The notes: generated by a model from the letters alone, not told the origin. Shown: positions 7,380-16,230, counted from the first letter of the stretch. The stretch: 64,000 bases of DNA from Microcoleus sp. bin48.metabat.b7b8b9.023 (GCF_013299185.1 NZ_JAAFKG010000008.1:94734-158733), one strand, 5' to 3'. Translations and numbers: made by a program.

Positions 7380-8999
7380 TTAATTTTTGATTTTAACTTT
7401 GGAATCGGTGGGTGTTTCCCCGTCGTTCAAATAGCGGTAACTCATCTTAGAAATATCCCGAATCAATGTTTGAGCTGGTTTCTCGGTTTCCTGCGGATGC
7501 TTTACCATCACTGCTAGTAAATAACGCTTGCCGTTTGGCAAATCCACCATCCCCGCATCGGCTAGCATTGTATTGATGTTGCCAGTTTTGTGAGCAATCA
7601 CTGCTCCTTCGCCCAAGCCTCTGGGTAGCAAAGTATCGTTTTTGGTTTGGCGCATGATTTGCAAAATGCGATCGCGCGATTTGACCGAAACCAAATTTCC
7701 GCGATCGACTTGAGCTATAATATTTATCAAATCCTTCGGGCTGCTAGTATTCGTTCCCTCCAAATCTGGCAACTTATTTCGCAGCACCGTCGCCCTCAAT
7801 CCCCAGTTGGCAAATTGCTGATTTAAAACTTCCGCACCTCCCAGCAACTCAACGAGCATATTTGTCGCTGTATTGTCGCTGACAACAATCATCTTTTTCG
7901 CAACTTCCAAGGCCGAATATTTTTCACCCGGTGCGTCGTCTTGCATATCGCCAGAGCCGCCGACAATGTGTTCCGGTTTCATCGTCAGCACTTGATCTAA
8001 CTGGATTTTGCCCTCATCTACTGCTTGGAAAAAAGCTACTAAAATTGGCACTTTTATCGTGCTCGCTGAAGCAAAAGGAGCATCGCCGTTAAAATTTAGG
8101 TAGCTTCCTGTATCTAAATCAACTAGAAATATTCCCGCTGTCAAAGTGGCATTTTCTGTTGCTATCACCTGAACTTGTGTTTTCAAAGCTGCCATTTCTT
8201 GATTCAATTGCAATGCTTCTGGGGTGGCGGTGGCGGCAACTGCGCTATCGGCTGGCTTTGTCTGACCTGCGGGGGTTTCCTGTGTCACTACGCCCGATCG
8301 ACTCACAGCATTCACCACTGACAGCAGCGTACCGCAAATCACCGCCATCCCAACTCCCAAAATCAGCAACCGAGTAGCATATACCAACGGCGGCACGTTC
8401 CCAGTTGCAGAGCGTTTGCCCGGTCTCTGATTCGCTTGCGGGCGCGGTTTCGGCACGGGGGCTTTTTTGACCTTGGGGGCTGTTACCGGGTCTGGAATGC
8501 TCTCTGGTGGGGCGCTGGCTCGACTTTTACGGGGTGGGGGGGGAGTTGTCGTTTCGGGTTCGCTGGTGGGATTGCTGGGGGGAGTGCCCACAGGGGAATT
8601 CGGTTCGGGAAACTCGAACATATCGACAGCAGCGAGGCCTTTTTTGCGAGGTTGGCGACTCTTCGCCTCCCCAATTTTAGTGGTTTTGGTGGTTCTGGGT
8701 TTTCTGGGATTAATTGCTGATTGGGGATTGGACAAAAAGTCCTGCGCGCTCAATTCTTCGGAGGTAGGTGCGGGAGAATTGGCTCTACTTCTCTTGCTGC
8801 GGCTTGGTTGTGGTGAGAAAGTCGCAGTTTCTGATGGGGGAATTTCGGAATTGCTATTTGGCGGTTGGGGAGGGCGGCGACGGCTGGATTTGCCAGACTC
8901 GCTTGAAGCGCCGGATTGAGGCGGCTGCGGGCCGGAGTTGGCAGAGGCTATCGAGGACATCACTGATAATATCGATCGTTTGGGAAACCGCTCTGCCAC
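7380..8999 (-). CDS. Membrane-anchored class A beta-lactamase-fold serine hydrolase
   Basis: A 539-residue protein. Residues 1-200 are Pro/Ser/basic-rich and probably cytoplasmic, one membrane segment lies at about 206-230, then comes a short linker and a class A beta-lactamase-like domain (about 285-525). The active-site motifs are all present: STIK with nucleophile Ser313 and Lys316, SDN at 374-376, KTG at 471-473, and an EGTN at 414-417 near the usual general-base position. The domain should be periplasmic. The GTG start at 8999 is supported by AAGGAG 7 nt upstream. It may hydrolyse beta-lactams or be a penicillin-binding relative; the long N-terminus is unusual for a resistance enzyme. 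Confidence 0.82.
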   Translation of the reverse strand: MAERFPKRSILSVMSSIASANSGPQPPQSGASSESGKSSRRRPPQPPNSNSEIPPSETATFSPQPSRSKRSRANSPAPTSEELSAQDFLSNPQSAINPRKPRTTKTTKIGEAKSRQPRKKGLAAVDMFEFPEPNSPVGTPPSNPTSEPETTTPPPPRKSRASAPPESIPDPVTAPKVKKAPVPKPRPQANQRPGKRSATGNVPPLVYATRLLILGVGMAVICGTLLSVVNAVSRSGVVTQETPAGQTKPADSAVAATATPEALQLNQEMAALKTQVQVIATENATLTAGIFLVDLDTGSYLNFNGDAPFASASTIKVPILVAFFQAVDEGKIQLDQVLTMKPEHIVGGSGDMQDDAPGEKYSALEVAKKMIVVSDNTATNMLVELLGGAEVLNQQFANWGLRATVLRNKLPDLEGTNTSSPKDLINIIAQVDRGNLVSVKSRDRILQIMRQTKNDTLLPRGLGEGAVIAHKTGNINTMLADAGMVDLPNGKRYLLAVMVKHPQETEKPAQTLIRDISKMSYRYLNDGETPTDSKVKIKN

Positions 9000-9059
9000 G
9001 TCTTACTCCTTCTGCACTGTAAATTTCAAGTTTAAGATTTTTTAGCTTAACAGATACAT

Positions 9060-9350
9060 TTAACCCGGCAAATCCAGGACTAAGCCTGATACTACCGTGT
9101 ATGGCAAGACAGAAAAAGCTGCAAGCTCTCCTGTCAAGGAGGTATCTCTCAAAGCTTTCAACAAGATATTGAAAGCGCCATTTGAATTTCTGTCCACACT
9201 TTGAACGGGTTTTTGATGTGTATTCTTCCGTTATGCCTACTACAAAACTGCCATATTTAACAGCAGCTTGATGCTTCAACATTTGCTGGAAATGATAATG
9301 ACTCTAAGTGACCATGGTCTTAGCTGTTTTAGTCGCTAAAGCATTTTTTT
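9060..9350 (-). pseudogene. tnpB: Degraded C-terminal remnant of a TnpB/OrfB (IS200/IS605 family)
   Basis: Reading the minus strand from about 9350, one frame gives KTAKTMVT, a TAG where TnpB relatives have Trp, then SHYHFQQMLKHQA and ITEEYTSKTRSKCGQ. A shift to another frame gives NGAFNILLKALRDTSLTGEL and a stop at 9060. These are the WSHYRFQQ, EAYTSKTxSxCG and NGAxNILLxALRDT blocks of cyanobacterial OrfB, in order. One nonsense change, one frameshift and loss of the second Cys pair make it clearly dead. Nothing else is seen in 9351-9581. Confidence 0.8.
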
Positions 9351-9581
9351 TCTCAGTCTACACTACCAGCTTTTACCTAATTATTCAAGAAGTTTCTAGA
9401 AAATCATTTACTTTGTATCAACAGCCAATCACTTTTAGATTCTAGATTTTAGATTTACCGGAAATCTGGCTCGGAAGTGCGCGTTTGAGATTGCGATCGC
9501 ACTTTAATGCTAAACATACCCAAAAATCCCGAAATTTACACAAAAATCTTAGCTTGGCAATCTGAAAATCTCAAATTGCTA

Positions 9582-10472
9582 CTACTCTGACTTAATGTCG
9601 CCCGGATTTTCCGGCAACGCCCCATCCAGAGTATCAGAAACTGGCGATCGCGGATAACTTTTCAATCCCCATTCTGTTTGGCGGAGCACGCCCCGCAGCA
9701 TGGCGACTTCATCCACTGTCGGATAAGCCCTGTTGTACAAACGCCGAAATTTTTCCATCCGACTTGCTGCTGTGTGCGGCTGCAAATAACCAATTTTCAG
9801 CAGCAGCCCTTCTAGTTGCTCGTAGTATCCCTCTAACTGTTCCAACGGAACACTGTTGGGGAGAGGGGATGATTGGGAGAGGGAGGGATTGGGAGAGGGG
9901 GAGAGGGGGGGAAGGGGAGATTGGGAAAAGATTCGCTCTTCCTTGTTTCTCTCCGTTACATCCGTTACATCCGCTACAAAATCCGTTGCCGAACCTTCTT
10001 GCCGGTACAATTCATAGCAGCAAATAGCTACAGCTTGGGCGAGATTTAAGGAAGTGTAAGCATCGCTGCTCTTAATCCGAATCAAGCGCTGGGCGCGGTT
10101 TAATTCGGCGTTAGTCAATCCACAATCTTCTCGACCAAAAATTAAGGCGCTGGGGGCTTCTAGCAACCAAGGTAAAGCATCTGCGGGTGATTCTAGCGGC
10201 ATTGGGTGCGATCGACAATCATCTCCTGTAGTTGCGATCGCCCTGACACATCCTACCAAAGCAGCCGGCAAACTCTCAACTACTGTCGCCGTTTCCAGTA
10301 TGTCGGCGGCGCGCACAGCCATCAACCGAGCTTCTTCCCCTAAATAATCGCACTGGGGATTTACCAAAATTAATTGGTGCAAACCCATATTTTTCATCAC
10401 GCGGGCCACAGAGCCCACATTCAACGGCCCTGCGGGTTCGACTAAGACGATTCGGATGTTGGCATTGGGCAT
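9582..10472 (-). CDS. trmJ: SPOUT RNA methyltransferase, TrmJ/TrmH group 1
   Basis: A 296-residue protein from the Met at 10472, chosen because codons upstream of it only encode the dispersed CCAATGCCC repeat. It has the SPOUT signatures VEPAGPLNVGSVARVMKNMG at the N-terminus, LIFGREDCGLTNAEL, and SLNLAQAVAICCYELYRQ, which build the knotted SAM site. TrmJ enzymes 2'-O-methylate position 32 of certain tRNAs. The C-terminal helical part (EQLEGYYEQLEGLLLKIGYL and MLRGVLRQTEWG) matches the family. Between them is an in-frame low-complexity insertion, FVADVTDVTER followed by a Ser/Pro-rich run, encoded by dispersed repeats. Confidence 0.87.
   Translation of the reverse strand: MPNANIRIVLVEPAGPLNVGSVARVMKNMGLHQLILVNPQCDYLGEEARLMAVRAADILETATVVESLPAALVGCVRAIATTGDDCRSHPMPLESPADALPWLLEAPSALIFGREDCGLTNAELNRAQRLIRIKSSDAYTSLNLAQAVAICCYELYRQEGSATDFVADVTDVTERNKEERIFSQSPLPPLSPSPNPSLSQSSPLPNSVPLEQLEGYYEQLEGLLLKIGYLQPHTAASRMEKFRRLYNRAYPTVDEVAMLRGVLRQTEWGLKSYPRSPVSDTLDGALPENPGDIKSE
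9952..9994. repeat. 43-bp dispersed repeat inside trmJ (second copy at 23122-23164)
   Basis: TCCGTTACATCCGTTACATC begins a 43-bp stretch that matches 23122-23164 at 42 of 43 positions; the one difference is ACAAAA versus ACAGAA. The copy here is coding, within the trmJ low-complexity insertion; the other is intergenic. A GGGAGAGGGG simple repeat (about 9851-9920) sits beside it, also in frame. Confidence 0.92.
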
Positions 10473-10636
10473 GGGGCATTGGGCATGGGGCATTGGGCAT
10501 TGGGAAGAAGGCAAAACAGGGCATTGGGAAGAAGGCAAAACAGGGCATTGGGCATTGGTAATTGACTATTAGAAAAATCACTAACAAGTAACCATTCCCG
10601 ATTCCCGATTCCCGATTCCCGATTCCCGATGCCCGA
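10462..10636. repeat. GCATTGGGCAT and GATTCCC simple-repeat block
   Basis: Units of GGCATTGGGCATGGGGCATT and TTGGGAAGAAGGCAAAACAG alternate from 10462 to 10556, followed by five units of ATTCCCG at about 10599-10631. The first set is the reverse complement of the array at 32190-32323 (CCAATGCCCTGTTTGG). It lies upstream of trmJ and extends the open frame artificially at its 5' end. Confidence 0.85.
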
Positions 10637-10691
10637 TTACCTCACCTAATTGATAAAGGCTATAGTTAATCTAACTACTGTCAAAATTAGC

Positions 10692-10847
10692 ATGGCTAAG
10701 CAGCGAGCGAAATCTGATTTACCGACTAAGATGTGTCCGGTGTGCGATCGACCTTTTACCTGGCGCAAAAAATGGGCTGACTGCTGGGATGAAGTCAAAT
10801 ACTGCTCGGATCGCTGTCGCCGCCGCCGCAATAGCACAGAAAATTAA
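10692..10847 (+). CDS. DUF2256 small zinc-ribbon-like protein
   Basis: A 51-residue basic protein with two cysteine pairs, CPVC at 15-18 and CSDRC at 38-42, and the DUF2256 signature RPFTWRKKW then VKYCSDRCRRRR. It probably binds one zinc ion and, being very basic, may contact nucleic acid; the function is not known. The start at 10692 is chosen because all family members begin just before this core. It ends 64 bp before the isoaspartyl peptidase gene on the same strand and may be co-transcribed with it. Confidence 0.82.
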   Translation: MAKQRAKSDLPTKMCPVCDRPFTWRKKWADCWDEVKYCSDRCRRRRNSTEN

Positions 10848-10911
10848 GAATGTCTTGCCATTTGCCAAACTGAGGCTAAGATTGCAAAGGAAAAATTTCA
10901 CGGTTATAAGT

Positions 10912-11847
10912 ATGGCATCGCAACAGGTGCAACCAAAGCTAGTTATTCACGGCGGTGCCGGTAGTTGTCTGCAAAGCAAGGGCGGAATTGAAGCGGTGCG
11001 GAAGTCGCTTTACGATGTTTTGGAGGCAGTGTATCCGCTGCTGAAAAATGGCGCAAGTGCCGTAGATGCAGTAGTGCAGGGCTGTCGGTTGTTGGAAGAT
11101 GACCCGCGATTTAATGCGGGTACGGGTTCTGTGGTACAGTCGGACGGGCAAATTCGGATGAGTGCTTCGCTGATGGACGGTTTGGCGCAGCGTTTCAGCG
11201 GCACGATTAATGTGGCTCGCGTTCAAAATCCGATCGAACTTGCTCAATTTTTGCAGACTTCGGACGATCGCGTACTCTCAGATTACGGTGCGGCAGAATT
11301 GCTGCGAGAACTTCAGTTGCCGATTTACGATCCGATGACGGATTTGCGCTTGCACGAGTGGATGCAGGAACGCCAAGGCAATTTTAACAAAGCAATGGCT
11401 ACTGTGGTGGCGGAACCTGCGGGTGTTGGCACGATCGGAGTTGTAGCTTTGGATACTCAGGGACGCTTAGCTGCTGGAACTTCGACTGGCGGCAAGGGTT
11501 TTGAGCGCATCGGGCGCGTTAGCGACTCAGCAATGCCTGCGGGAAATTACGCGACTGGGAATGCGGCGGTTAGCTGTACTGGTATCGGCGAGCACATCAT
11601 GGATGAGTGTTTGGCGGCGCGAATTGTGATTCGGGTAACGGATGGTTTGAGTTTGAAAGCTGCTTTTGAGCGTTCTTTTGCGGAAGCTGACGATCGCAAA
11701 CGAGATTTTGGTGCGATCGGGATTGATGCTAATGGTGCGATCGCGATCGGCAAAACTAGCGAGATCATTCTCGGTGCTTTTCACAACGGTACGGAAATGG
11801 GCAATACTTTGGAAGCAAACAAGGGAACGTTAGTTTTTGTTGCTTAG
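10912..11847 (+). CDS. Isoaspartyl peptidase / L-asparaginase (Ntn hydrolase)
   Basis: A 311-residue plant-type asparaginase precursor. LVIHGGAGS is at the N-terminus, GSVVQSDGQIRMSASLMDG is mid-chain, and the autoprocessing site GVGTIGVVALD contains the nucleophile Thr that becomes the N-terminus of the beta subunit. Downstream STGGKGFERIGRVSDSAMPA and GNAAVSCTGIGEHIM complete the active site. It degrades asparagine and beta-aspartyl dipeptides; in cyanobacteria the second activity is used on cyanophycin breakdown products. The start at 10912 is preferred because upstream in-frame residues overlap the DUF2256 gene and are not conserved-looking. Confidence 0.88.
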   Translation: MASQQVQPKLVIHGGAGSCLQSKGGIEAVRKSLYDVLEAVYPLLKNGASAVDAVVQGCRLLEDDPRFNAGTGSVVQSDGQIRMSASLMDGLAQRFSGTINVARVQNPIELAQFLQTSDDRVLSDYGAAELLRELQLPIYDPMTDLRLHEWMQERQGNFNKAMATVVAEPAGVGTIGVVALDTQGRLAAGTSTGGKGFERIGRVSDSAMPAGNYATGNAAVSCTGIGEHIMDECLAARIVIRVTDGLSLKAAFERSFAEADDRKRDFGAIGIDANGAIAIGKTSEIILGAFHNGTEMGNTLEANKGTLVFVA

Positions 11848-11957
11848 AAAAGCCGTTTAATTTTCGGCCTACAAGTTAGGACATTTTTGACAAATTGCTG
11901 AAAACCTGTATTGGCGGCGTGGTATCTTAATTTACATCCTCCTCACCGCCAATATCT

Positions 11958-13550
11958 ATGGCTCCACAGAGCAATCTCAATGCGATCGCTCAACCTGCGA
12001 TCGATCCAAAGGAATTAGAAAAGTTAGTCAAGTTATCTGGGCGCCGTCTGTGGGTAGCTGCTGTACTTGGCTTGACATTTCCCATTTTTGCTTACATTTA
12101 CACTAAACGAAGACTTGCTGCTTATATTGCCTTTCTACTTAGCGGTTTGATGGGTTTATTGACTTTATTCATAGTTTTTTCTAGACCAATCCCGAATGGC
12201 AGCACGCTACCTATTACAGCATTTTATACAGTTTATTTGCTGGTTTCCCTGGGGATTACCCTTGACAACTGCGCCGCAATTTTAAGATCGAGAAAACAAA
12301 TTAAATTGTTGACAGGAGAAACGCCTTGGAAAACATCTAATAATCAGCAAGTTAAAAACGGACGCTGGCCAGCATGGTTTCCCTATCCAAGTTCCTGGCT
12401 GAGAGCTTTAGGTTTAACATTGTGGATAGCTGTTGTGGTGAGAGTTGTCACTTTTTGGATTGCTGTCATCGGCATAACTCTATCCGCAGTTGAGCAAGAT
12501 ATAAACTCATTTTGGCGAGGCTTAGAACTAATCGTACCTGTGTCTGTAGCAATACTATCTTACATTCACCACATTTTATTTTTTGATGAAGCAAAGACCC
12601 CGTACACTCGGTGGTTGCCAAGTCCTAGAAGTTTGTGGGAAGGTGTGTATGCCCCAATTGTGGCACTGTTATCTTTGATAATGGTAGTAGTTTTGCTGTT
12701 GCCATTTTTCCCAATTGTTCCAAGCTGCAACTACGGAGCAGACTTTGAATTAGCAAGTTGTCTGAGTTCTCATCAAGCAGATGTATCTAATTATCTATCT
12801 ACTATTGCTGAAGTTTCAGCAGTGATTTGGATAGTTACATCTGCATATCTTTATCAAATAGATTATTTAATTCGGAACAGCTTTTCTCTAAAAACACTGG
12901 CAGAATTAATTTTACTGGGATTTGTAGCTTTTTTGGCAGTTTCAGCGAGTTCGCTGCTGTCTAAAAATCCAGAGGCGAGACAAGCGATAAATTTTCCTGA
13001 ACCGACAAAAGTTGTACCGAGTGCGGTGAATTCTGAACCGACACCATCTTTACCAACTGCACCCATAGCCAAACCATTATCTCCGACTCCTCAAACAGTT
13101 AAATCTGACTCTTTTGGGAATGCAGTAAATAAAGCAACAAATGCAGCAAATCTTGCTCAGAATGCTCAAACAGAGACGCAGTGGCAGGCAGTAGTTGCTG
13201 AGTGGCAAAATGCGATCGCCCTGATGAAAGCTGTACCGCCGTCGAGTGACAATTATGATGTAGCTCAAAATAGAGTTGTACAGTACCAGGAGAATCTAGC
13301 CGCAATTAAGCGCAGAATTAGTCGCCCTTTTCAACAAGGGATTGATGCAGCTCAAAATGCAGCGTTTTTCGCTAAAACAGCTAAATCTAAAGCTGAGTGG
13401 GAGTTCGTTGCAACTCACTGGGAGGAAGCGCTGGCATCTATGAAATCTGTGCCGCCGTCAAATTCTAACTATGCTGTAGCTAAAAATAGAGTTATCCAGT
13501 ATCAGCAAAATTTAAACGCTGCACGTTTAGCAGTTAGCCGCGCTAAATAA
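11958..13550 (+). CDS. Multi-pass membrane protein with two C-terminal alanine-rich repeats
   Basis: A 530-residue protein. Residues about 28-345 contain about seven hydrophobic segments (for example LWVAAVLGLTFPIFAYIY and LRALGLTLWIAVVVRVV). A Pro/Ser/Thr linker (about 355-390) follows. The tail has two copies of a roughly 65-residue helical unit with the pattern A.NAA..A..A.t..eW..v...W..Ai..Mk.VPPS...Y.vA.nrv.qYQ.NL.A. The same unit occurs once in the protein at 23224-24213. I know this unit from many cyanobacterial proteins but not its function. The protein is likely in the plasma or thylakoid membrane. Confidence 0.7.
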   Translation: MAPQSNLNAIAQPAIDPKELEKLVKLSGRRLWVAAVLGLTFPIFAYIYTKRRLAAYIAFLLSGLMGLLTLFIVFSRPIPNGSTLPITAFYTVYLLVSLGITLDNCAAILRSRKQIKLLTGETPWKTSNNQQVKNGRWPAWFPYPSSWLRALGLTLWIAVVVRVVTFWIAVIGITLSAVEQDINSFWRGLELIVPVSVAILSYIHHILFFDEAKTPYTRWLPSPRSLWEGVYAPIVALLSLIMVVVLLLPFFPIVPSCNYGADFELASCLSSHQADVSNYLSTIAEVSAVIWIVTSAYLYQIDYLIRNSFSLKTLAELILLGFVAFLAVSASSLLSKNPEARQAINFPEPTKVVPSAVNSEPTPSLPTAPIAKPLSPTPQTVKSDSFGNAVNKATNAANLAQNAQTETQWQAVVAEWQNAIALMKAVPPSSDNYDVAQNRVVQYQENLAAIKRRISRPFQQGIDAAQNAAFFAKTAKSKAEWEFVATHWEEALASMKSVPPSNSNYAVAKNRVIQYQQNLNAARLAVSRAK

Positions 13551-13608
13551 AACAATATTCGTAGTGCGTGCATTGTTTACCTTGCTCTGATATTTAATAA
13601 GTAATTGA

Positions 13609-14859
13609 TTAAATCCGCAACTGCCAAAGTTTAACTGTACCATTATCGCTACCGCTAACCAGAGTGTCGCCCAACTGCCCGATCGCCACCGCCGACACCG
13701 GGCCCGAATGTCCCTCTAAAGCGTGCAACAATTCGCCGCGCAAATTCCAAATCCTAACAGTACCGTCAAAACAGCCCACAGCAAAATATTTCCCGTCGGG
13801 GCTAATGGCGGCGGCGGAAGTGATGCGAATTCCGGTTTGCACCGAATGCAATAATTCGCCTGTTTCCAAATTCCACAGGGCGATCGTTTTGTTGGCATGA
13901 CAGACTAGAATTTGGCTGTCTGGAGTAATTGCTACATAATTTTCGCTACCAAATGTTCGCCGCACTTCTCCCCCCGGTAATTCCCACAAAGTGACGGTAG
14001 CGCGACAGAAACCGCTGGTTGCATTCAGCCCGCTGGCTATTAACATTTTGCCGTTGGGACTCAGGGCGATCGCACTTATGTCATCTCCTTGATAGCCTTT
14101 CAAAACTTGCAGCAGTTGGCCGCTGTTGAGGTGTTGCAGCTTGACAGTGCCGCAGGTGGTGCCGATCGCCAAAATTTGCCAGTCGGGACTCACAGCCACA
14201 GATTCGTGGCGGTGTACGTCTGCTAAACGCTTCATCTGTTCCCCATTTTGCAGGTTCCACAGTTTGACTGTACCCGCGCGCGATCGCGTCAGCAGCGTTT
14301 TGCTAGCAGGGCTGAAAGCAACTAGCAACACGGGGGTTGAATGTCCGCAAATAGTCCGCAGCAGCTCCCCGCTGTGCAAACTCCAAACTTTGACTGTACT
14401 GTCGTGAGAACCGGTTGCTAGTAATTGTCCGTCGGGACTGATCGCCGCCGAGAGAATGCTGTCTGAATGCTGGAGAGTGGCTTTTAAGACTGCGCTGGAT
14501 GAGGTTTTCGGTTGTTTTTTATACCCGGCTATTACCAGCCAGTCGATCGCGTCTCTCCAATTTTTGAGCGCATTTCGGGGCCGCTTTGTCAATATTTCTA
14601 TGTATCGGTACAAAGTTTTGGATAAGTCAACCTCTACACCCTTGATTTGTTTGTTCAGAAGTACCGCCATCTCGGCGGGGCTGTAGCCGCACAGCAAGCC
14701 GCACAAGTGCCTTTTTTCCACGGGTGTCAGCCCTCTTCTAGTGTGGGGCGCGAATTCTAGTTTGGCGTTGGCTAAGTCGCTGTAAAGCTTTTCGATGTCC
14801 CAGTCGTAAATTGCCCGTACAAACGGTTCTTCGGGTCGATCGAGGTTTGAGGGTATCAT
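13609..14859 (-). CDS. WD40 repeat protein with N-terminal helical domain
   Basis: A 416-residue protein. Residues 1-120 are helical (LTPVEKRHLCGLLCGYSPAE and then TLYRYIEILTKRP) and resemble the HTH-like N-terminal domain seen on cyanobacterial signalling WD40/NB-ARC proteins. Residues about 128-416 contain seven WD40 repeats with endings such as ATGSHDSTVKVW, GTVKLWNL, FDGTVRIWNL and GSDNGTVKLWQL, enough for a closed seven-bladed propeller. It is a scaffold without visible enzyme domain; its partner is unknown. The flanking genes are unrelated. Confidence 0.8.
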   Translation of the reverse strand: MIPSNLDRPEEPFVRAIYDWDIEKLYSDLANAKLEFAPHTRRGLTPVEKRHLCGLLCGYSPAEMAVLLNKQIKGVEVDLSKTLYRYIEILTKRPRNALKNWRDAIDWLVIAGYKKQPKTSSSAVLKATLQHSDSILSAAISPDGQLLATGSHDSTVKVWSLHSGELLRTICGHSTPVLLVAFSPASKTLLTRSRAGTVKLWNLQNGEQMKRLADVHRHESVAVSPDWQILAIGTTCGTVKLQHLNSGQLLQVLKGYQGDDISAIALSPNGKMLIASGLNATSGFCRATVTLWELPGGEVRRTFGSENYVAITPDSQILVCHANKTIALWNLETGELLHSVQTGIRITSAAAISPDGKYFAVGCFDGTVRIWNLRGELLHALEGHSGPVSAVAIGQLGDTLVSGSDNGTVKLWQLRI

Positions 14860-15056
14860 TTGTGGCAGTCGCGATCGAGTTCCTAGTCAAATTCCTAACC
14901 AAAATCCTAACATTCGCTGTGCGCGATCGGACTGGATTCACCACTAATCTATTTTTAACACAGCAAACAGCCAAAAGAGTTTCGGGTTGAAAATGCGTTT
15001 CAATCCTTACCTTTACAGTTTGCAAAACAACTATACATCAAGCGGAGAAATAGAAA

Positions 15057-15434
15057 ATGTCTGGAATTGCGATCGGCTTATTTTTTGCTCTAGGTTTAGT
15101 TTTAAGTTTAGTTGGTTCTATCTGGGGATTGGTTCAAGCTTTCCAAGAGGAGGTTGTTTGGGGTGTGCTTTACCTGGTTGTCCCATTTGCTGGATTCGTT
15201 TTTTATGCCAAAAAATGGGGTAATCTCAAAATTAGAAAAACTTTTTTAATTCAATGTGCTGGATGGTTAATGATTGTATTGGGAAGCATTACTACAGCAA
15301 TTTTTGCACCCGCACCCTCACCTAATGTAGATCCGGGTTCTAACGAGCAATCGCCCTCTGCTTTTCCTTCGGATTCCAATACTTCTCCATCACCTAAGCT
15401 ATCGCCTGCTCCCAAACCCAAACCATCTCCTTAA
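15057..15434 (+). CDS. Small two/three-TM membrane protein (truncated paralogue of next gene)
   Basis: A 125-residue protein: hydrophobic segments at about 2-26 (IAIGLFFALGLVLSLVGSIW), 33-51 and 63-84, then a Ser/Pro-rich tail ending KPKPSP. It is closely similar to the N-terminal half of the gene at 15545 (shared SIWGLVQAFQEEVVWG), and even the 5' leaders match (AACTATACATCAAGCGGAGA versus AACTATATATCAAACGGAGA). Unlike that gene it stops before the TPR motif. The ribosome-binding GGAG is 9 nt upstream. It is probably the first copy of a tandem duplication that has lost its 3' half. Confidence 0.65.
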   Translation: MSGIAIGLFFALGLVLSLVGSIWGLVQAFQEEVVWGVLYLVVPFAGFVFYAKKWGNLKIRKTFLIQCAGWLMIVLGSITTAIFAPAPSPNVDPGSNEQSPSAFPSDSNTSPSPKLSPAPKPKPSP

Positions 15435-15510
15435 GTTTCCGCAGCAACCGTTCCGAGCCTAATTCTGTGCTTGTTGCTGCTCAACCATTTGACTTGAAGC
15501 AATCGATTTG
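15435..15510 (+). pseudogene. Out-of-frame remnant of the TPR linker
   Basis: After the stop at 15434 one frame reads SEPNSVLVAAQPFDLKQSI, which aligns with EPSFGTVGGQQYDFKQSM of the intact neighbour (15545-16189). The similarity then ends abruptly and the duplicated 5' leader of the next gene begins. The remnant shows that the first copy once carried the same C-terminal part. Confidence 0.55.
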
Positions 15511-15544
15511 GAAAACAACTATATATCAAACGGAGAAATAGAAA

Positions 15545-16189
15545 ATGTCTGAAATTGCGATCGCCTTATTTTTTGGTCTGGGTTTTCTTTTAGCTACTGT
15601 TGGCTATATCTGGGGATTAGTTCAAGCTTTCCAAGAAGAAGTAGTTTGGGGATTACTTTACTGGTTTATTCCATTTGCTTCCTTAATTTTTTATATTAAA
15701 AAATGGAGCAATAAAAAAATCAGAAAAACACTTTTGATTCAACTATCTGCATGGCCAATGTTTTTATTAGGAGGCATTATTACTGTGGTAAGTTATGGCG
15801 CAGAGTTTACAAAATTGGCTCAGTCGGGAACCATAACCGTAAACCAAGGATCTAGCGAGCAATCGCCCTCTTCTTTTCCTTCAGATTTCAGCACTTCTTC
15901 ATCGCCAAGTCAAGAGCAATCTCCTGCTTCCGAGAAATCTCCTAGTTCCGAGTCATCCCCTCAACTTTCGCCAGCACCTATTCCTGAGCCTAGCTTTGGT
16001 ACCGTTGGCGGTCAACAATATGACTTCAAACAATCGATGAAGCTCGGTTATGCCTACTACGGACAGGGAGATTATCAAACAGCTTTAATCAATTTTAACA
16101 GAGCTGTACAAGCGAATCCCGGCGATGCTGAAGCCCTCAAGGCTGTTGTCGATACCAAAAAGGCGATCGCTCAAGCAAAAGCTAAATAA
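15545..16189 (+). CDS. Membrane protein with Ser/Pro linker and C-terminal TPR
   Basis: A 214-residue protein: three hydrophobic segments in residues 2-85 (IALFFGLGFLLATVGYIW, LYWFIPFASLIFYI, MFLLGGIITVVSYG), a Ser/Pro-rich linker at about 100-145, and one tetratricopeptide-type helix pair at about 155-205 (MKLGYAYYGQGDYQTALINF). The TPR suggests protein binding on the side opposite or next to the membrane. It is the full-length copy of the preceding gene; another copy of the TPR stands alone at 17012-17272. Function unknown. Confidence 0.7.
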   Translation: MSEIAIALFFGLGFLLATVGYIWGLVQAFQEEVVWGLLYWFIPFASLIFYIKKWSNKKIRKTLLIQLSAWPMFLLGGIITVVSYGAEFTKLAQSGTITVNQGSSEQSPSSFPSDFSTSSSPSQEQSPASEKSPSSESSPQLSPAPIPEPSFGTVGGQQYDFKQSMKLGYAYYGQGDYQTALINFNRAVQANPGDAEALKAVVDTKKAIAQAKAK

Positions 16190-16230
16190 TCTACGTCCAC
16201 ATTCACTTAAAATTGATTCAAAATAAAATC

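Noticed and set aside
8854..9282. A 142-codon minus-strand frame as an intact gene
   Set aside because: Its first half is a decayed TnpB and the rest runs into the lactamase-like gene in another frame.
10473..10538. Upstream start for trmJ
   Set aside because: These codons are encoded by the CCAATGCCC simple repeat and precede the conserved SPOUT N-terminus without adding family-like residues.
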